Below are positions 42,870 to 52,125 of a stretch of DNA of 64,000 bases, in pieces (positions within the stretch are counted from its first letter, which is position 1; every line of letters starts with the position of its first letter). This DNA is from Candidula unifasciata (lineage: Eukaryota > Mollusca > Gastropoda > Stylommatophora > Geomitridae), in the NCBI GenBank assembly GCA_905116865.2, contig CAJHNH020000190.1, forward strand, positions 93,501 to 157,500, given 5' to 3'. The notes under the pieces are model-generated. The model made no database searches. It saw only the letters and a program-made list of their open reading frames with translations, and had not been told where the DNA came from. A program made the translations under genes and the position numbers.

Positions 42870-43706
42870 CTTCTTCTTCTTCTGCATTCGATATCAGTCA
42901 TGCTAAACATTGAGTCCCGTCTGGGTCACAAACAGGATTGTGCGTTTAAGGTCGCTACCGGTCCCCCATAGCTTCTCTTGCAATGTGGCTCCTTTGGGCC
43001 AGATCCACAGTCTTTGCTGGGAGATATAAGGGCAGTACTGCAGTATGTGTTCAGGGGTTTGTCTTTCTGCTCCACAATCACAGGCAGCAGATTATTTTAT
43101 GCCTATCCTGTACAAGTGTGCTCGAAGACCACAGTGTCCAGTCCGAAGTCTAAGAATTGATGTTTGTTCTTTCCTGTTGAGTTTGTTTATGCTGTCACTC
43201 TCTGGTCTGTGATCTCCATTCTGCCTTCTCCACTCCCGCTTGAAAGACTGCTTTAGTGCTGTTTTGGTTTCCTTGTAGCTGTGTGGTGGATGAGGTTGTG
43301 GAAGATTACTCCCAGCTTTTGCCAGCTCATCTGCTCTCTCATTTCCTTGAATACCACAGTGGGCTGGTATCCAGGAGGCTGTCCCACAGTGGGCTGGTAT
43401 CCAGGAGGCTGTCCCACAGTGGGCTGGTATCCAGGAGGCTGTCCCACAGTGGGCTGGTATCCAGGAGGCTGTCCCACAGTGGGCTGGTATCCAGGAGGCT
43501 GTCCCACAGTGGGCTGGTATCCAGGAGGCTGTCCCACAGTGGGCTGGTATCCAGGAGGCTGTCCCACAGTGGGCTGGTATCCAGGAGGCTGTCCCACAGT
43601 GGGCTGGTATCCAGGAGGCTGTCCCACAGTGGGCTGGTATCCAGGAGGCTGTCCTTAAAACGTTTCTTCTGCCCACATTAAGAGCGTTTTCTTTATAGTA
43701 GCTCAT
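42870..43706 (-). mobile_element. RNase H-bearing LINE 3' end with ten-fold motif repeat
   Basis: Read on the minus strand, an open frame runs 43706 to 43092. A short leader is followed by ten tandem TASWIPAHCG blocks, then IQGNERADELAKAGSNLPQ and ILRLRTGHCGLRAHLYRIGI. WIPAHCGIQGNERADELA is the last catalytic block of LINE RNase H. A TAA follows, after which the same frame continues with SAACDCGAERQTPEHILQYC (a C-x-C...H...C zinc-like motif) and ends FVTQTGLNV with TAG at 42903-42905. The 3' end is (AAG)n at about 42871. The polymerase, endonuclease and earlier RNase H blocks are missing. The ten 30-bp units are identical by eye. Confidence 0.88.
43353..43652. repeat. 30-bp tandem repeat, 10 identical copies
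   Basis: The unit is GTCCCACAGTGGGCTGGTAT plus CCAGGAGGCT. It lies inside the LINE RNase H frame and preserves the reading frame. Lack of divergence implies a very recent amplification or an assembly artefact. Confidence 0.95.
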
Positions 43707-44188
43707 CGGAGAAAACTCTTTTTGGCAGTCGGTGGTTCGGCGTGCGGACTATACGCAACTGGTACTATAAGCATGTCGACTCTTCGATGGCAGCTGAGGA
43801 AGGCGAAGAAGTAGATCCGTGAACACCTAGCAAGTGGCCCATGGATAATTGTCAACTGTTCTGTGTTAGTGATCTTTCGATGCTTCGGTCTCTGGCCCGG
43901 GATGATCCCAACTTTCAATATTTTGGTCCCTGAGTAGACTTAGTTGAATAACCCTTTTGTAAATGTTTGCAACTACAGTACGGTAGAAGATGTCCAGGTT
44001 GGTCTCTTCAACGATATAGAAATACCTGCAATGACATGAATGATACAGGTATTGATGTAGACTCACCGGAACTAAATTCTATGGATACTGTTGCGTGGAG
44101 AGGGCAAATCAGGATGGTAATGAGAATGATGGAGACAGTGAATGCAGAAACGATGAGAGCCTAGAGTTGGATCAGAAATACACTTAAT

Positions 44189-44350
44189 ACATTTTATAGC
44201 AGCGACGGACTCAAAATCGCCTGCTCCAAATGTAGAAGGCCTTTCTTGAGGCGGACGGATCTAGCTATCGCCATGGTCTGTGAGTCCTGTGCCACAGCAC
44301 AATATAAACCTCTCGTCTGCAATGACGGAAAGGTGACACTGGTTACCTAA
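44189..44350 (+). other. Candidate terminal exon or decayed ORF (weak)
   Basis: After a possible acceptor (ACATTTTATAG at 44190-44200) an open frame reads SDGLKIACSKCRRPFL, then RRTDLAIAMVCESCATAQYK and PLVCNDGKVTLVT, ending at TAA 44348. The spacing C-x2-C-x18-C-x2-C resembles a metal-binding module. The same frame is open upstream (43967-44161) except for a TAG at 44162. No family is recognised and no other exon is seen, so chance is possible. Confidence 0.2.
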
Positions 44351-44461
44351 TTATGGGAATTGCCGTTTCTGCATAATGTGTTGGGTTTAGAGGTGTAGAT
44401 ATCGCTGCTTGGCTGTAAACCATAGTACACTGTACCAATCGCCTTTTTTAAAGTACGAAAA

Positions 44462-44462
<1 letters not shown>

Positions 44463-44505
<43 letters not shown>

Positions 44506-44508
44506 AAG

Positions 44509-44563
<55 letters not shown>

Positions 44564-44572
44564 CAAAGACAT
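44463..44572. repeat. (CA)n microsatellite with CAAA interruptions
   Basis: About 110 bp of ACACAC with periodic AAAC and AAAG interruptions. Confidence 0.95.
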
Positions 44573-44814
44573 CCCCTTTTAAAGAAAAACAATAGTATTC
44601 GTCTTTGCTTTATTTTCTTTTTCCTCCAGTGTTTTTGTCTTTTAATTTTCCATTTTGCTATTTTGTAATTGTTGTTTGTGTTATTAGGATGTCTGAACTG
44701 TTGTTTCGTTATCAGCCCCTTCCCCACCCCACCCCCGCCCTGACGAAAGCAGAAACTAATTCTCCGTGTTGAATGTTTTAGAAATTTGCAAATGTTTGCG
44801 AGGTCACACGGAAC

Positions 44815-45003
44815 TATTACTACTACTTCTTCTTTTTCGTCTTCTTCTTCGTCGTCGTCTTCTTCTTCTTATTCTTCGCTTATTCTTCTTCTTCTTCTTC
44901 TTCTTCTTCTTCTTCTTCTTCTTCTTCTTCTTCTTCTTCTTCTTCTTCTTCTTCTTCTTCTTCTTCTTCTTCTTCTTCTTCTTCTTCTTCTTCTTCTTCT
45001 TCT

Positions 45004-45038
<35 letters not shown>

Positions 45039-45178
45039 TTCTTCCTTCTCTTCTTTCTTCTTCTTCTTCTTCTTCTTCTTCTTCTTCTTCTTCTTCTTCT
45101 TCTTCTTCTTCTTCTTCTTCTCTTCTTCTTCTTCTTCTTCTTCTTTTCTTTTTTTTTCTTCTTCTTCTTCTTTCTCTA
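44815..45178. repeat. (TTC)n microsatellite, about 360 bp
   Basis: A long TTC run with a few CTT slips. It is pure homopurine (GAA) on the minus strand. No SINE body was found at either edge, unlike the array at 50.1 kb. Confidence 0.97.
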
Positions 45179-46019
45179 ATGCTCATATCATTTTCTTTAT
45201 CTTTCTATTTTTATTATCATAACCTTAGAGATAACGATAAAACCCAAATTGCTGATGATAATATACTGTTTGCCCTGTCCTTTCTCTTCCCCACGCTAGC
45301 TACCCCAACAAAAAGTCCATCTTCACAAACAGATAACTTCCAACAACCGACCACCAACGCCCCTAGCTAACGATCCACCAATGACCAAACAAACGACCTC
45401 CCGCGGCAGCAAATCTATCAATCGCCAGTACAAAGACTAATTCTGTGATTTCCCATTGTCAAGCCCAGCGCTTTGGTAATCACCTCGGTTATAGAAACCA
45501 CATAAAAGAAGGCATCGTGCTTGTCCCCATGGTCCCCCGGTCCGGGAAACCAATTCTCACACGCCACAGACCCGGAACCAAACCAGAAAGCCTCTGTTAT
45601 TTTAATTTAGCGTTTGGTCATTTCAGTTGACACAATACAGCGACTCGCGGGGCCCAGTTAGCTCATTCTTTGTCAGTTTGCCAATACTAATAAGATAGCA
45701 ACAAAGTCGTTAGGCTTAGTGACATGATCAAAGGTATGCAATCTTTCCACGGTCTAGAGGTTCAACTGAATGAGATAGTCTTTAAAACGTGCCTTTGGAC
45801 ATGCTTGATTGAATCGTTAGCTAGCAGGCATGAAGCACATAATGTGTGGGAAAGAGGGAGGCCATCTGAATGATATAAGGGGAAACGATTAGTCCATCTT
45901 TCGTTTCTGATTTACATTTAGACCTTTGTTTTTCTAAAGCCTATGTCATGTGACGTTGGTAATCATGTCTTTCACTTCCTTCACACACAAAATAACACAC
46001 ACAAACGTTTCCCTACAGT
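45179..46019. other. No gene or repeat recognised
   Basis: About 840 bp with no motif noticed. Confidence 0.4.
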
Positions 46020-46200
46020 CCTTGACACTATTACGTGGTGAGATCTTAATCTCTTCCACGGTGAGACTCTCGTACCATCGTTCCGAAACCACGACAACGA
46101 TTTTTTAAGCCGTCCACCACAGGGAGCGAACCATAGTACTCGAGAATCATGCAATTGTTAACCATGTTCGCTAACTTCTATACCACGGAGCTACACGACA
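46020..46200 (-). repeat. Family J tRNA-like SINE (tentative)
   Basis: It is shared with 54775-54930 on the minus strand. Common landmarks are a TAGCTCCGTGGTATAGAAGT-like head, a GTTAACAATTGCATGATTC segment, and a TCTCACCGTGGAAGA 3' end. Confidence 0.5.
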
Positions 46201-46604
46201 TCCCTAAGGAAAGTAGATTTCCTTGTCTGCAGGTAATCTTGCTCTTCGCCAGCACTTTAAAGATGTCTTCTCTACTCTTTTTTGTTTTTGTTAATGTCCG
46301 CTGTGTTTCTAGCATGCGTCTATAAAAACACTAATTTACCGCTTTCATCCCTTTTTTCGTATCGGCTGATTGTCACTTCATTTTTTAAATGTTTGTGTAT
46401 TCTAGACAATGCTATAAGGTCTGCTGTGTTCGTAAATTGTTGCTGTGATTGTTATTCGACATATGCTTCGTTAATATTCATTTCTGTTACCTATGGTGCC
46501 ATTTCAATGGTTTGAAATGAATTCTGTCCGTATTCCATAGTTGTGGATTTCAAGCCGTACGATAGACATGGCAAATAAGATACCTTTATTTGGGGGGTGC
46601 CTAG

Positions 46605-46790
46605 TTAACCATGTTCTTAGTGCATTTGTATCCATGGCGAGGCGCAGACGCCGGCTGGAGGTGACAGTTTCAATCCCCAGCACGGTAACTATAGCTTTCG
46701 ATTTTTATGTTGTCTAGTGTGTTCTTCTATCTTTCGACTTCTTTCTAAGTGCCGATCAATACACTTTCTGTTACTTGATTAATTCATTGT
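46605..46790 (+). repeat. Family B SINE
   Basis: CATGTTCTTAGTGCATTTGT, TCCATGGCGAGGCGCAGACG, CCCAGCACGGTAACTATAGC and GTGCCGATCAATACACTTTC match the copies at 37.6 kb and 56.9 kb. Confidence 0.8.
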
Positions 46791-46830
46791 CATTTCAGTA
46801 CATGAGAAGACATTTGAAGAAACTAGATGA

Positions 46831-47279
46831 CAGGGCTGCCAAGCTGAGCTGAAGAAGAAAAAAAACTGCAATACATAAGCAAGAGAAGCGGCTGGTCGAA
46901 CGGTTAGAACGCTGGTCTTCCTCGAACGCAGGTTCGAATCCTCGGTAAGGCTGGGGATTTTTTTCTGTCGGGAGCAAAATAAAATCCTCACCTGCATAGT
47001 CGTGGCTACAGCACTAGCCATGCGGCCGTAAATCCGCAGGCTCAAAGATCCCCTTGCCTACACCGCAAAATTGGTAAAATGAAGGCAACCAAAAAAAAAA
47101 CGAAAAAAAAAACCCCAAGAATGATAAAAAGTATACATTTTATAATTACGAAACGAAATATTCACTCACTTTTATATAAGGATATATTAAAAGGGGAAAA
47201 AAAAGATTCCGAAATCTGAACCCAATGCGTCAAATAAAAACCCATATCTTGGGGAGAAACCGAGATGTTGGCAACCCTG
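46831..47279. mobile_element. hAT-like MITE, CAGGGYTGCCAA termini, with nested SINE
   Basis: The left end CAGGGCTGCCAA and right end TTGGCAACCCTG form 12-bp inverted repeats with one mismatch. The flanks CTAGATGA and CCAGGGGA match at 5 of 8. The right arm shares GGGTTTTTATTTGACGCATTG with the copy at 24441. A family H SINE interrupts it. No transposase. Confidence 0.65.
46882..47085 (+). repeat. Family H SINE nested in the MITE
   Basis: Head GGCTGGTCGAACGGTTAGAA, B box GCAGGTTCGAATCC, body GCACTAGCCATGCGGCC and CCTTGCCTACACCGCAAAAT. It matches the 39.4-kb copy. Confidence 0.8.
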
Positions 47280-47619
47280 CCAGGGGAGGACTGTGTGTCT
47301 ACAACTATGACCAGACAGCAAAAACAACATGCTGAAAATGGTGTGGCCAGACAAGAGCATTATGCAGAAAGCCAAAGAAGAATAAGAAACGAATACAGAA
47401 CTGGTGTCGTGAGCCGGTACACGCTGCTGGATTTACTGAGGAGGGGATCGCAGTGCTTATGGACTGAATGGTTCGATGTACACTGATGAGAATCTGTCGA
47501 CTGACTAATTAAGTGGGAATAAAAGCTGAGTAACTCATTTACTATTTAATTATCTTTCTCAAGTGTTAACAAAAGTAGGTTGCATAGTTGATTCGTCATC
47601 CAAGTATTAGAGTAGCTAG
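47280..47619. other. No gene or repeat recognised
   Basis: A 73-codon open frame at 47265-47486 has no recognisable domain. Confidence 0.35.
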
Positions 47620-47639
47620 CACCCTCTCTCTCTCTCTCT

Positions 47640-47729
<90 letters not shown>
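47620..47729. repeat. (TC)n microsatellite
   Basis: About 110 bp of TC with single interruptions, followed by CACACGCACACACACAC. Confidence 0.97.
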
Positions 47730-47731
<2 letters not shown>

Positions 47732-47814
47732 GCACACACACACCACAAGACAGTCTTAATCAGCACAAAGAAAAATCTCATACAAAGCATATTCATTCCA
47801 ACCTACTGACCCAT

Positions 47815-47915
47815 TAAAGCTTGTCGTAAAAGTCGACTAATTAGGGGCGCGTCCTTTATCTACCCTGAGACAGGAAACCAACAGTCTGCATGGAAATAAG
47901 CCAGATCTTCTTCTT
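47815..47915 (+). repeat. Family G fragment
   Basis: GTCGACTAATTAGGGGCGCG and CAACAGTCTGCATGGAAATA are family G middle segments. The 3' part is replaced by TTCTTCTTCTTCTT. Confidence 0.55.
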
Positions 47916-48064
47916 CTTCTTGCGATTCCCCCAATACTTTCTTCATCTTCCCATTTTTAAAACTAATATTTCCATAAAAAATTACGATAAAACCCACACT
48001 GTGTAAGAGCTGATCGTCCATTATTTCTTTTAAAACCCTCATTGAATGTAATCTCTGTGTACGG

Positions 48065-48462
48065 GGGAGCTACGTGGTCTCGAGGCATGGTGACAGCCTC
48101 GATTGCTAAAGGTTCCGGGTTCAATCACTGGTAAGGGCTGGGATTTTTTTTACGTAGACTTGGACTTCTAGTAAATTTCCCCTGGTCTCTGGGTAGTGAG
48201 ATCGGACGCCCGTGTGCATTGTTGCGCACGTAAAACATCCATTGGGAGTTGGAAATCGAAAAGGGTAGCCTCACGGCCCTGCCGTTCTAAATTTGGAGTT
48301 AAAATCTAGATAAAGTATTTCAAGATTCTCGCCGGTGCTACAGAGCCTGTGCACTGTGCTGAGCTTCTTTAGACTCAAACTTGAGTTAGAAGAAGAACGG
48401 AGCACTTACGGGTTACTACCTGTGTGCCATGATGTTGATCTGTTGTTCAAAAACCTTTTAAA
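48065..48462 (+). repeat. Family C SINE, full length, best copy
   Basis: Head GAGCTACGTGGTCTCGAGGC, B box GGTTCCGGGTTCAATCAC, then GGACGCCCGTGTGCATTGTT, GCACGTAAAACATCC, TCTCGCCGGTGCTACAGAGC and 3' end TTGATCTGTTGTTCAAAAAC. At about 390 bp it is the reference for this family. Confidence 0.85.
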
Positions 48463-48540
48463 AAAAAGGATGTGTTCACTGTTTATTTCTGTATTGAACG
48501 TTTGCAGCGCACTCATATGTCCTTGGGTAACAAAATCTAC

Positions 48541-48581
48541 GTAGTAAGTAAGTAACTTTGACCCTATCAGGACATCACACA
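48541..48581 (-). repeat. Family F repeat, 3' end, split by LINE
   Basis: The GTAGTAAGTAAGTAACTTTG tail and GACCCTATCAGGACATCACA are the minus-strand 3' end of family F. The copy continues after the LINE insert at 48958. Confidence 0.75.
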
Positions 48582-48957
48582 TCACGAATGTTTGGACCCA
48601 TCAAAGTTGCAGACAGCGGGGAATGAAGAGTGAGAAGCAGCAACGAAATTCATAATCTGTTTCATCACCATTGATCACTGGCATCATGAGAGCTAATAGA
48701 CTAAAATGGTTGGGGCATATTGAAAGAATGTCAGATGACAGAGAAGTAAAAACTGTATACACAAGGGAGATGAATGGTCGAAGACCACGAGGCAGACCAA
48801 GAAGACGATGGAGAGATAATATCCTGACAGACCTGCAAAACACTTAGGGTCACCAAGTGGAAAGAGAAGGCCAACTAGAGAGAGGAATAGAGGCGGGTGA
48901 TATCTGCGGCAATGAACCTCAAGGGCGCGGAATGCTGAAGAAGAAGAAGAAAAAGAA
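48582..48957 (+). mobile_element. LINE 3' end, 5'-truncated, with 12-bp TSD
   Basis: Translation gives IMRANRLKWLGHIERMSDDR, then EVKTVYTREMNGRRPRGRPR and RRWRDNILTDLQNT with a stop. RPRGRPRRRWRDNI is the standard basic C-terminus of an animal LINE polymerase. The 3' end is GCTGAAGAAGAAGAAG, an (AAG)n tail. GGACATCACACA (48570-48581) and GGACATCGCACA (48958-48969) are the duplicated target, which lies within family F. All upstream domains are missing. Confidence 0.88.
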
Positions 48958-49135
48958 GGACATCGCACAGAGCGATAAACACCCGGTGACACAAAGTGCC
49001 ACCCCGCGGATGAGGATCACCTGTGGATAGGTCCTGAAACCCCGTTTAACCGTTAAGTAATATTACAACTCCTGGCAATAGCCACAACGGGGCTTCAATG
49101 GGGTAAAATTGCGTCCCACATGGGGAGGACAACAA
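48958..49135 (-). repeat. Family F repeat, remainder
   Basis: GCGATAAACACCCGGTGACA, GTGCCACCCCGCGGATGAGG and ATTGCGTCCCACATGGGGAG complete the copy begun at 48541. Confidence 0.8.
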
Positions 49136-49140
49136 GTCCA

Positions 49141-49298
49141 CGTAGTAGGTAGGTAAATTTGACCCCACCAGAACATCACACAAGCGATAAACACCCGATG
49201 ACACAAAATACCACCATGCGGATGAGGTTCACCCGCGGAGAGGTCCCAAAAACCGCGCTTGATCGTCAGGTTATGGTGCGGCCCCCAGCAAAGGCCGG
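49141..49298 (-). repeat. Family F repeat, split by family D SINE
   Basis: The tail is GTAGTAGGTAGGTAAATTTG and the body runs to GCGGCCCCCAGCAAAGGCCG. The remainder is at 49558-49615 (GCCAGGAGGGGGCTTCAAAT, ATTGCGTCCCACATGGGGAG). Confidence 0.8.
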
Positions 49299-49557
49299 TG
49301 TAAGTAAATGACCTTTTCCACGCCCTTCGGGCCTATTGGGTATATGGGGCTAGACCTATATTTTATAAACCAACGGCACAAGATGGGCGATGTGGTCAGC
49401 GTCACGCCGGCCGACTTTACTTACCAGGACTGTATCTGGTACCCACTCAAGGCTGGGTCGACCTCGGCGCCAAGGTTATTTTTGAAAAAGTCCGGCTCCG
49501 CCAGGGAGCCAGCCCACGACCGTCCGATCCTCAGGCGAGCGTCTAGCCGCTGCGCTA
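49299..49557 (-). repeat. Family D SINE nested in family F
   Basis: The full-length minus-strand head is GCGGCTAGACGCTCGCCTGA. The 3' end contains CCAATAGGCCCGAAGGGCGT. AAAGGCCGG (49290-49298) and AAAGCCAGG (49558-49566) match at 7 of 9 as the probable TSD. Confidence 0.8.
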
Positions 49558-49615
49558 AAAGCCAGGAGGGGGCTTCAAATAACAAAGAAAAATTGCGTCC
49601 CACATGGGGAGTACA
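49558..49615 (-). repeat. Family F repeat, remainder beyond family D
   Basis: It completes the copy begun at 49141. Confidence 0.7.
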
Positions 49616-50016
49616 ATTCGTCATACTCCACGTAGTGTTATGAATGATCTAGCGAATGACACCCTTCATCGTCTTGTTTTTCCCCCGAAATATTTCCCAG
49701 CTCAGCCTGCAGACAGTGATGCTAATCATTCTTGCCATCTCATCCCAGTGTGGCCACATCACCCAGTGGGGGGAAACATTCACAATCACGTTGTCACTTT
49801 CACACTCCCCACAGCCACACCTCACCCAGTCCTCATTTCCTCGTCATTCACTGATGCTTAAACACAGCCGCTTGTCTCCCCTCGGACTCAACACCCAGAA
49901 GGTTATCTCCCTTTTCACAAATAAAATAAAACTTCCGCTACAATTCTCTTCTGGCGATTTCTCTTTAAGCAACCGAGATAACGTGGCTAGACACTCGCCT
50001 AGGGGCTCAAAGGTCT
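49616..50016. other. No gene or repeat recognised
   Basis: About 400 bp with no identifiable feature before the TTG/TTC arrays. Confidence 0.4.
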
Positions 50017-50039
50017 TTGGTTGCTGTTGTTGTTGTTAT

Positions 50040-50076
<37 letters not shown>

Positions 50077-50574
50077 ATTCTTCTTCTTCTTCTTCTTCTT
50101 CTTCTTCTTCTTCTTCTTCTTCTTCCTCGTCTTCTTTTTCCTCGTCTTCTTCTTCTTCTCTTTCTTCTTCTTCTTCTTCTTCTTCTTCTTCTTCTTCTTC
50201 TTCTTCTTCTTCTTCTTCTTCTTCTTCTTTCTTCTTCTTCTTCTTCTTCTCTTCTTCTTCTTCTTCTTCTTCTTCTCGTCTTCTTCTTCTTCTTCTTCTT
50301 CTCTTCTTCTTTTCTTTCTTCTTCTTCTTCTTCTTCTTCTCTTCTTTCTTCTTCTTCTTCTTCTTCTTCTTCTTCTTTCTTCTTCTTCTTCTTCTTCTTC
50401 TTCTTCTTCTTCTTTCTTCTTCTTCTTCTTCTTCTTCTTCTTCTTTTTCTTCTTCTTCTTCTTCTTCTTTCTTTTTCTTCGTCTTCTTCTTCTTCTTCTT
50501 CTTCTTCTTCTTCTTCTTCTTCTTCTTCTTCTTCTTCTTCTTCTTCTTCTTCTTCTTCTTCTTCTTCTTTTCCG
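50017..50574. repeat. (TTG)n then (TTC)n microsatellite, about 555 bp
   Basis: About 58 bp of TTG/GTT is followed by about 500 bp of TTC with CTT slips. The right edge joins TTCCGCTTTCATCGGCTGTA, the minus-strand 3' end of family G, so this is an expanded family G tail. Confidence 0.95.
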
Positions 50575-50602
50575 CTTTCATCGGCTGTAAGCTCCAGTCT
50601 GT
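50572..50602 (-). repeat. Family G 3' scrap at the TTC array
   Basis: CCGCTTTCATCGGCTGTAAG and CTCC equal the last bases before the AAG tail of family G. Confidence 0.6.
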
Positions 50603-50654
50603 CTACCCCCCATGTTTATGTAGGCTAGACTAAAATGCGCTCGATATGACACAT

Positions 50655-50880
50655 ACTCAATATCTTCTTTCAAACGTTTATCGGCTGAAACTCCGGGAGA
50701 AAGTTCTTATTCTTTGTCCACTTCTGGACTTTGGTCTTGTAACAGAACGTGAGTTTTGCATACACATCCGTCTACAAGATCTGGCTTATGTGCAAACAGC
50801 CTGTTGATTCCTCTCTTAAGCAGATGCAATCCGACTTTGTGGGAACCACGGACAGCAGTGAGGCCGAACTGGTCTACGGA
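50655..50880 (-). repeat. Family G repeat
   Basis: TTGTCCACTTCTGGACTTTG, GAGTTTTGCATACACATCCG and GCAGATGCAATCCGACTTTG are family G landmarks. The 5' head is missing. Confidence 0.65.
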
Positions 50881-51129
50881 AATTCCCGTCTTGTTAAGCC
50901 GCACCGCGACAGGTCTGTGCTCACCATTTAAATCGAGAAAATGTATACACAAATTAAACAATAGTTTAATAAACTTGGAATATATTTTATTGAATCAATT
51001 ATCATTATTATTATTATTCTATTTTCTAATGGCTCACTTATTTATCTTCATAATGATAATTTATTCAATAAATTAGGTAGCAAGGTAATTAAACTGTAGT
51101 TTAATTTGTGTGTGTATATATACCTATTC

Positions 51130-51262
51130 TGTTCTACTGCTGAAACTAGCCGTTGTAGGAACCACTCCAAGTTCGTCGACTTTTATGACATGCTTCCTAC
51201 ACGAGCAGTGGGTGTGAAAACCCCCACCCCCTCCCCAACAATAAGGCCTTGGAACCCACACG
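51130..51262 (-). repeat. Family G 5' part
   Basis: TTCGTCGACTTTTATGACAT, GAGCAGTGGGTGTGAAAAC and AAGGCCTTGGAACCCACACG match the head half of family G. Confidence 0.5.
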
Positions 51263-51264
51263 TG

Positions 51265-51450
51265 GAGGTATTTGGTTCGAATCTGCATAATTTTTGAAAT
51301 TTTTCACCCTCAAATTGATCTTTCAGGTCAACCTATCGTAAAATGGTATCAGGTAATTGACCTGGGAAGTAAATGCGCATGAGGGTAAGGTCACTGACCG
51401 AGTGCTGGCTGGTCTATCAAATATAAGTCTAGCATCATATGCTTGTTGGC
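51265..51450 (+). repeat. Family D SINE, highly diverged
   Basis: B-box-like TTTGGTTCGAATCTG, then a GGTCAACC...GGTATCAGGTAATTGACCTG body and CAAATATAAGTCTAGC. Many substitutions make this an old copy. Confidence 0.45.
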
Positions 51451-51679
51451 CAATGGCGTGAAAAGCGAGCCCTACTTTAACAAAACTCCTAAACATTAAT
51501 GGCGAGTTTATTTGAAGCACGTTTTTGTGGCTTTATGACTAATGAGAAAGCCACGGTTCTGTGACAAACATGATGTTGAATGCGACTAATTGAGGATCTG
51601 GTGGCATAGGATGTGACTGGCCAAAAGGAACAGAAATCACAGCCTAGCTGTGAGCCACAACACAACCTGCAAACCGCTT

Positions 51680-52125
51680 TTTGAAGATCGAAGACAGAAG
51701 AAGGAGAGGAGGAGGAGGAGAAGAAGAAGAAGAAGAAGAAGAAGAAGAAGAAGAAGAAGAAGAAGAAGAAGAAGAACAAAACAAAGGAGAAAAAAAGAAC
51801 AAAAAAGGGAGAAAAAGAACCAGAAAAGGAAAAAGAAAGAACAAAAAAGGAGAAAAAGAAGGAAAAAAAAGAACCAAAAAAAGGAGAAGAAGAAAAAAAG
51901 GAGAAGAAGAAAAAAAGGAGAAGAAGATGAAGAAAAGGAAGAATAAGGAGAAGAACAAAAATGAGAAAAAGAAGATCCAAAAAAAAAAGGAAAAAAAAAA
52001 AGAGCAAAAAAAGGAGAAAAAGAAGAAAAAAAAAAGAGAAAACAATGGAGAAAAAGAAGAAGAAGAAAAGGAAGTAGGAGAAAAAGAACAAGACGAAGAT
52101 GAAGAGGAAGAAGAAGAAGATAAAG
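51680..52125. repeat. Purine-rich GAA/GAAAAA tract
   Basis: An almost pure plus-strand purine tract of about 445 bp. It starts as (GAA)n with GGA units and decays into GAAAAAGAA patterns with a loose ~30-bp GGAGAAAAAGAA periodicity. Confidence 0.9.

Noticed and set aside
43703..43925. Minus-strand frame KVGIIPGQRPKHRK and a ~40-bp match to 53375-53415
   Set aside because: The shared piece is too short to define a family, and the frame has no recognised domain.
44766..45370. Poly-Leu, poly-Phe, poly-Ser and poly-Arg/Glu ORFs
   Set aside because: These are translations of the TTC/GAA microsatellites. The same applies at 50.0-50.6 kb, 51.7-52.1 kb, 34.0-34.3 kb and 4.2-4.4 kb.
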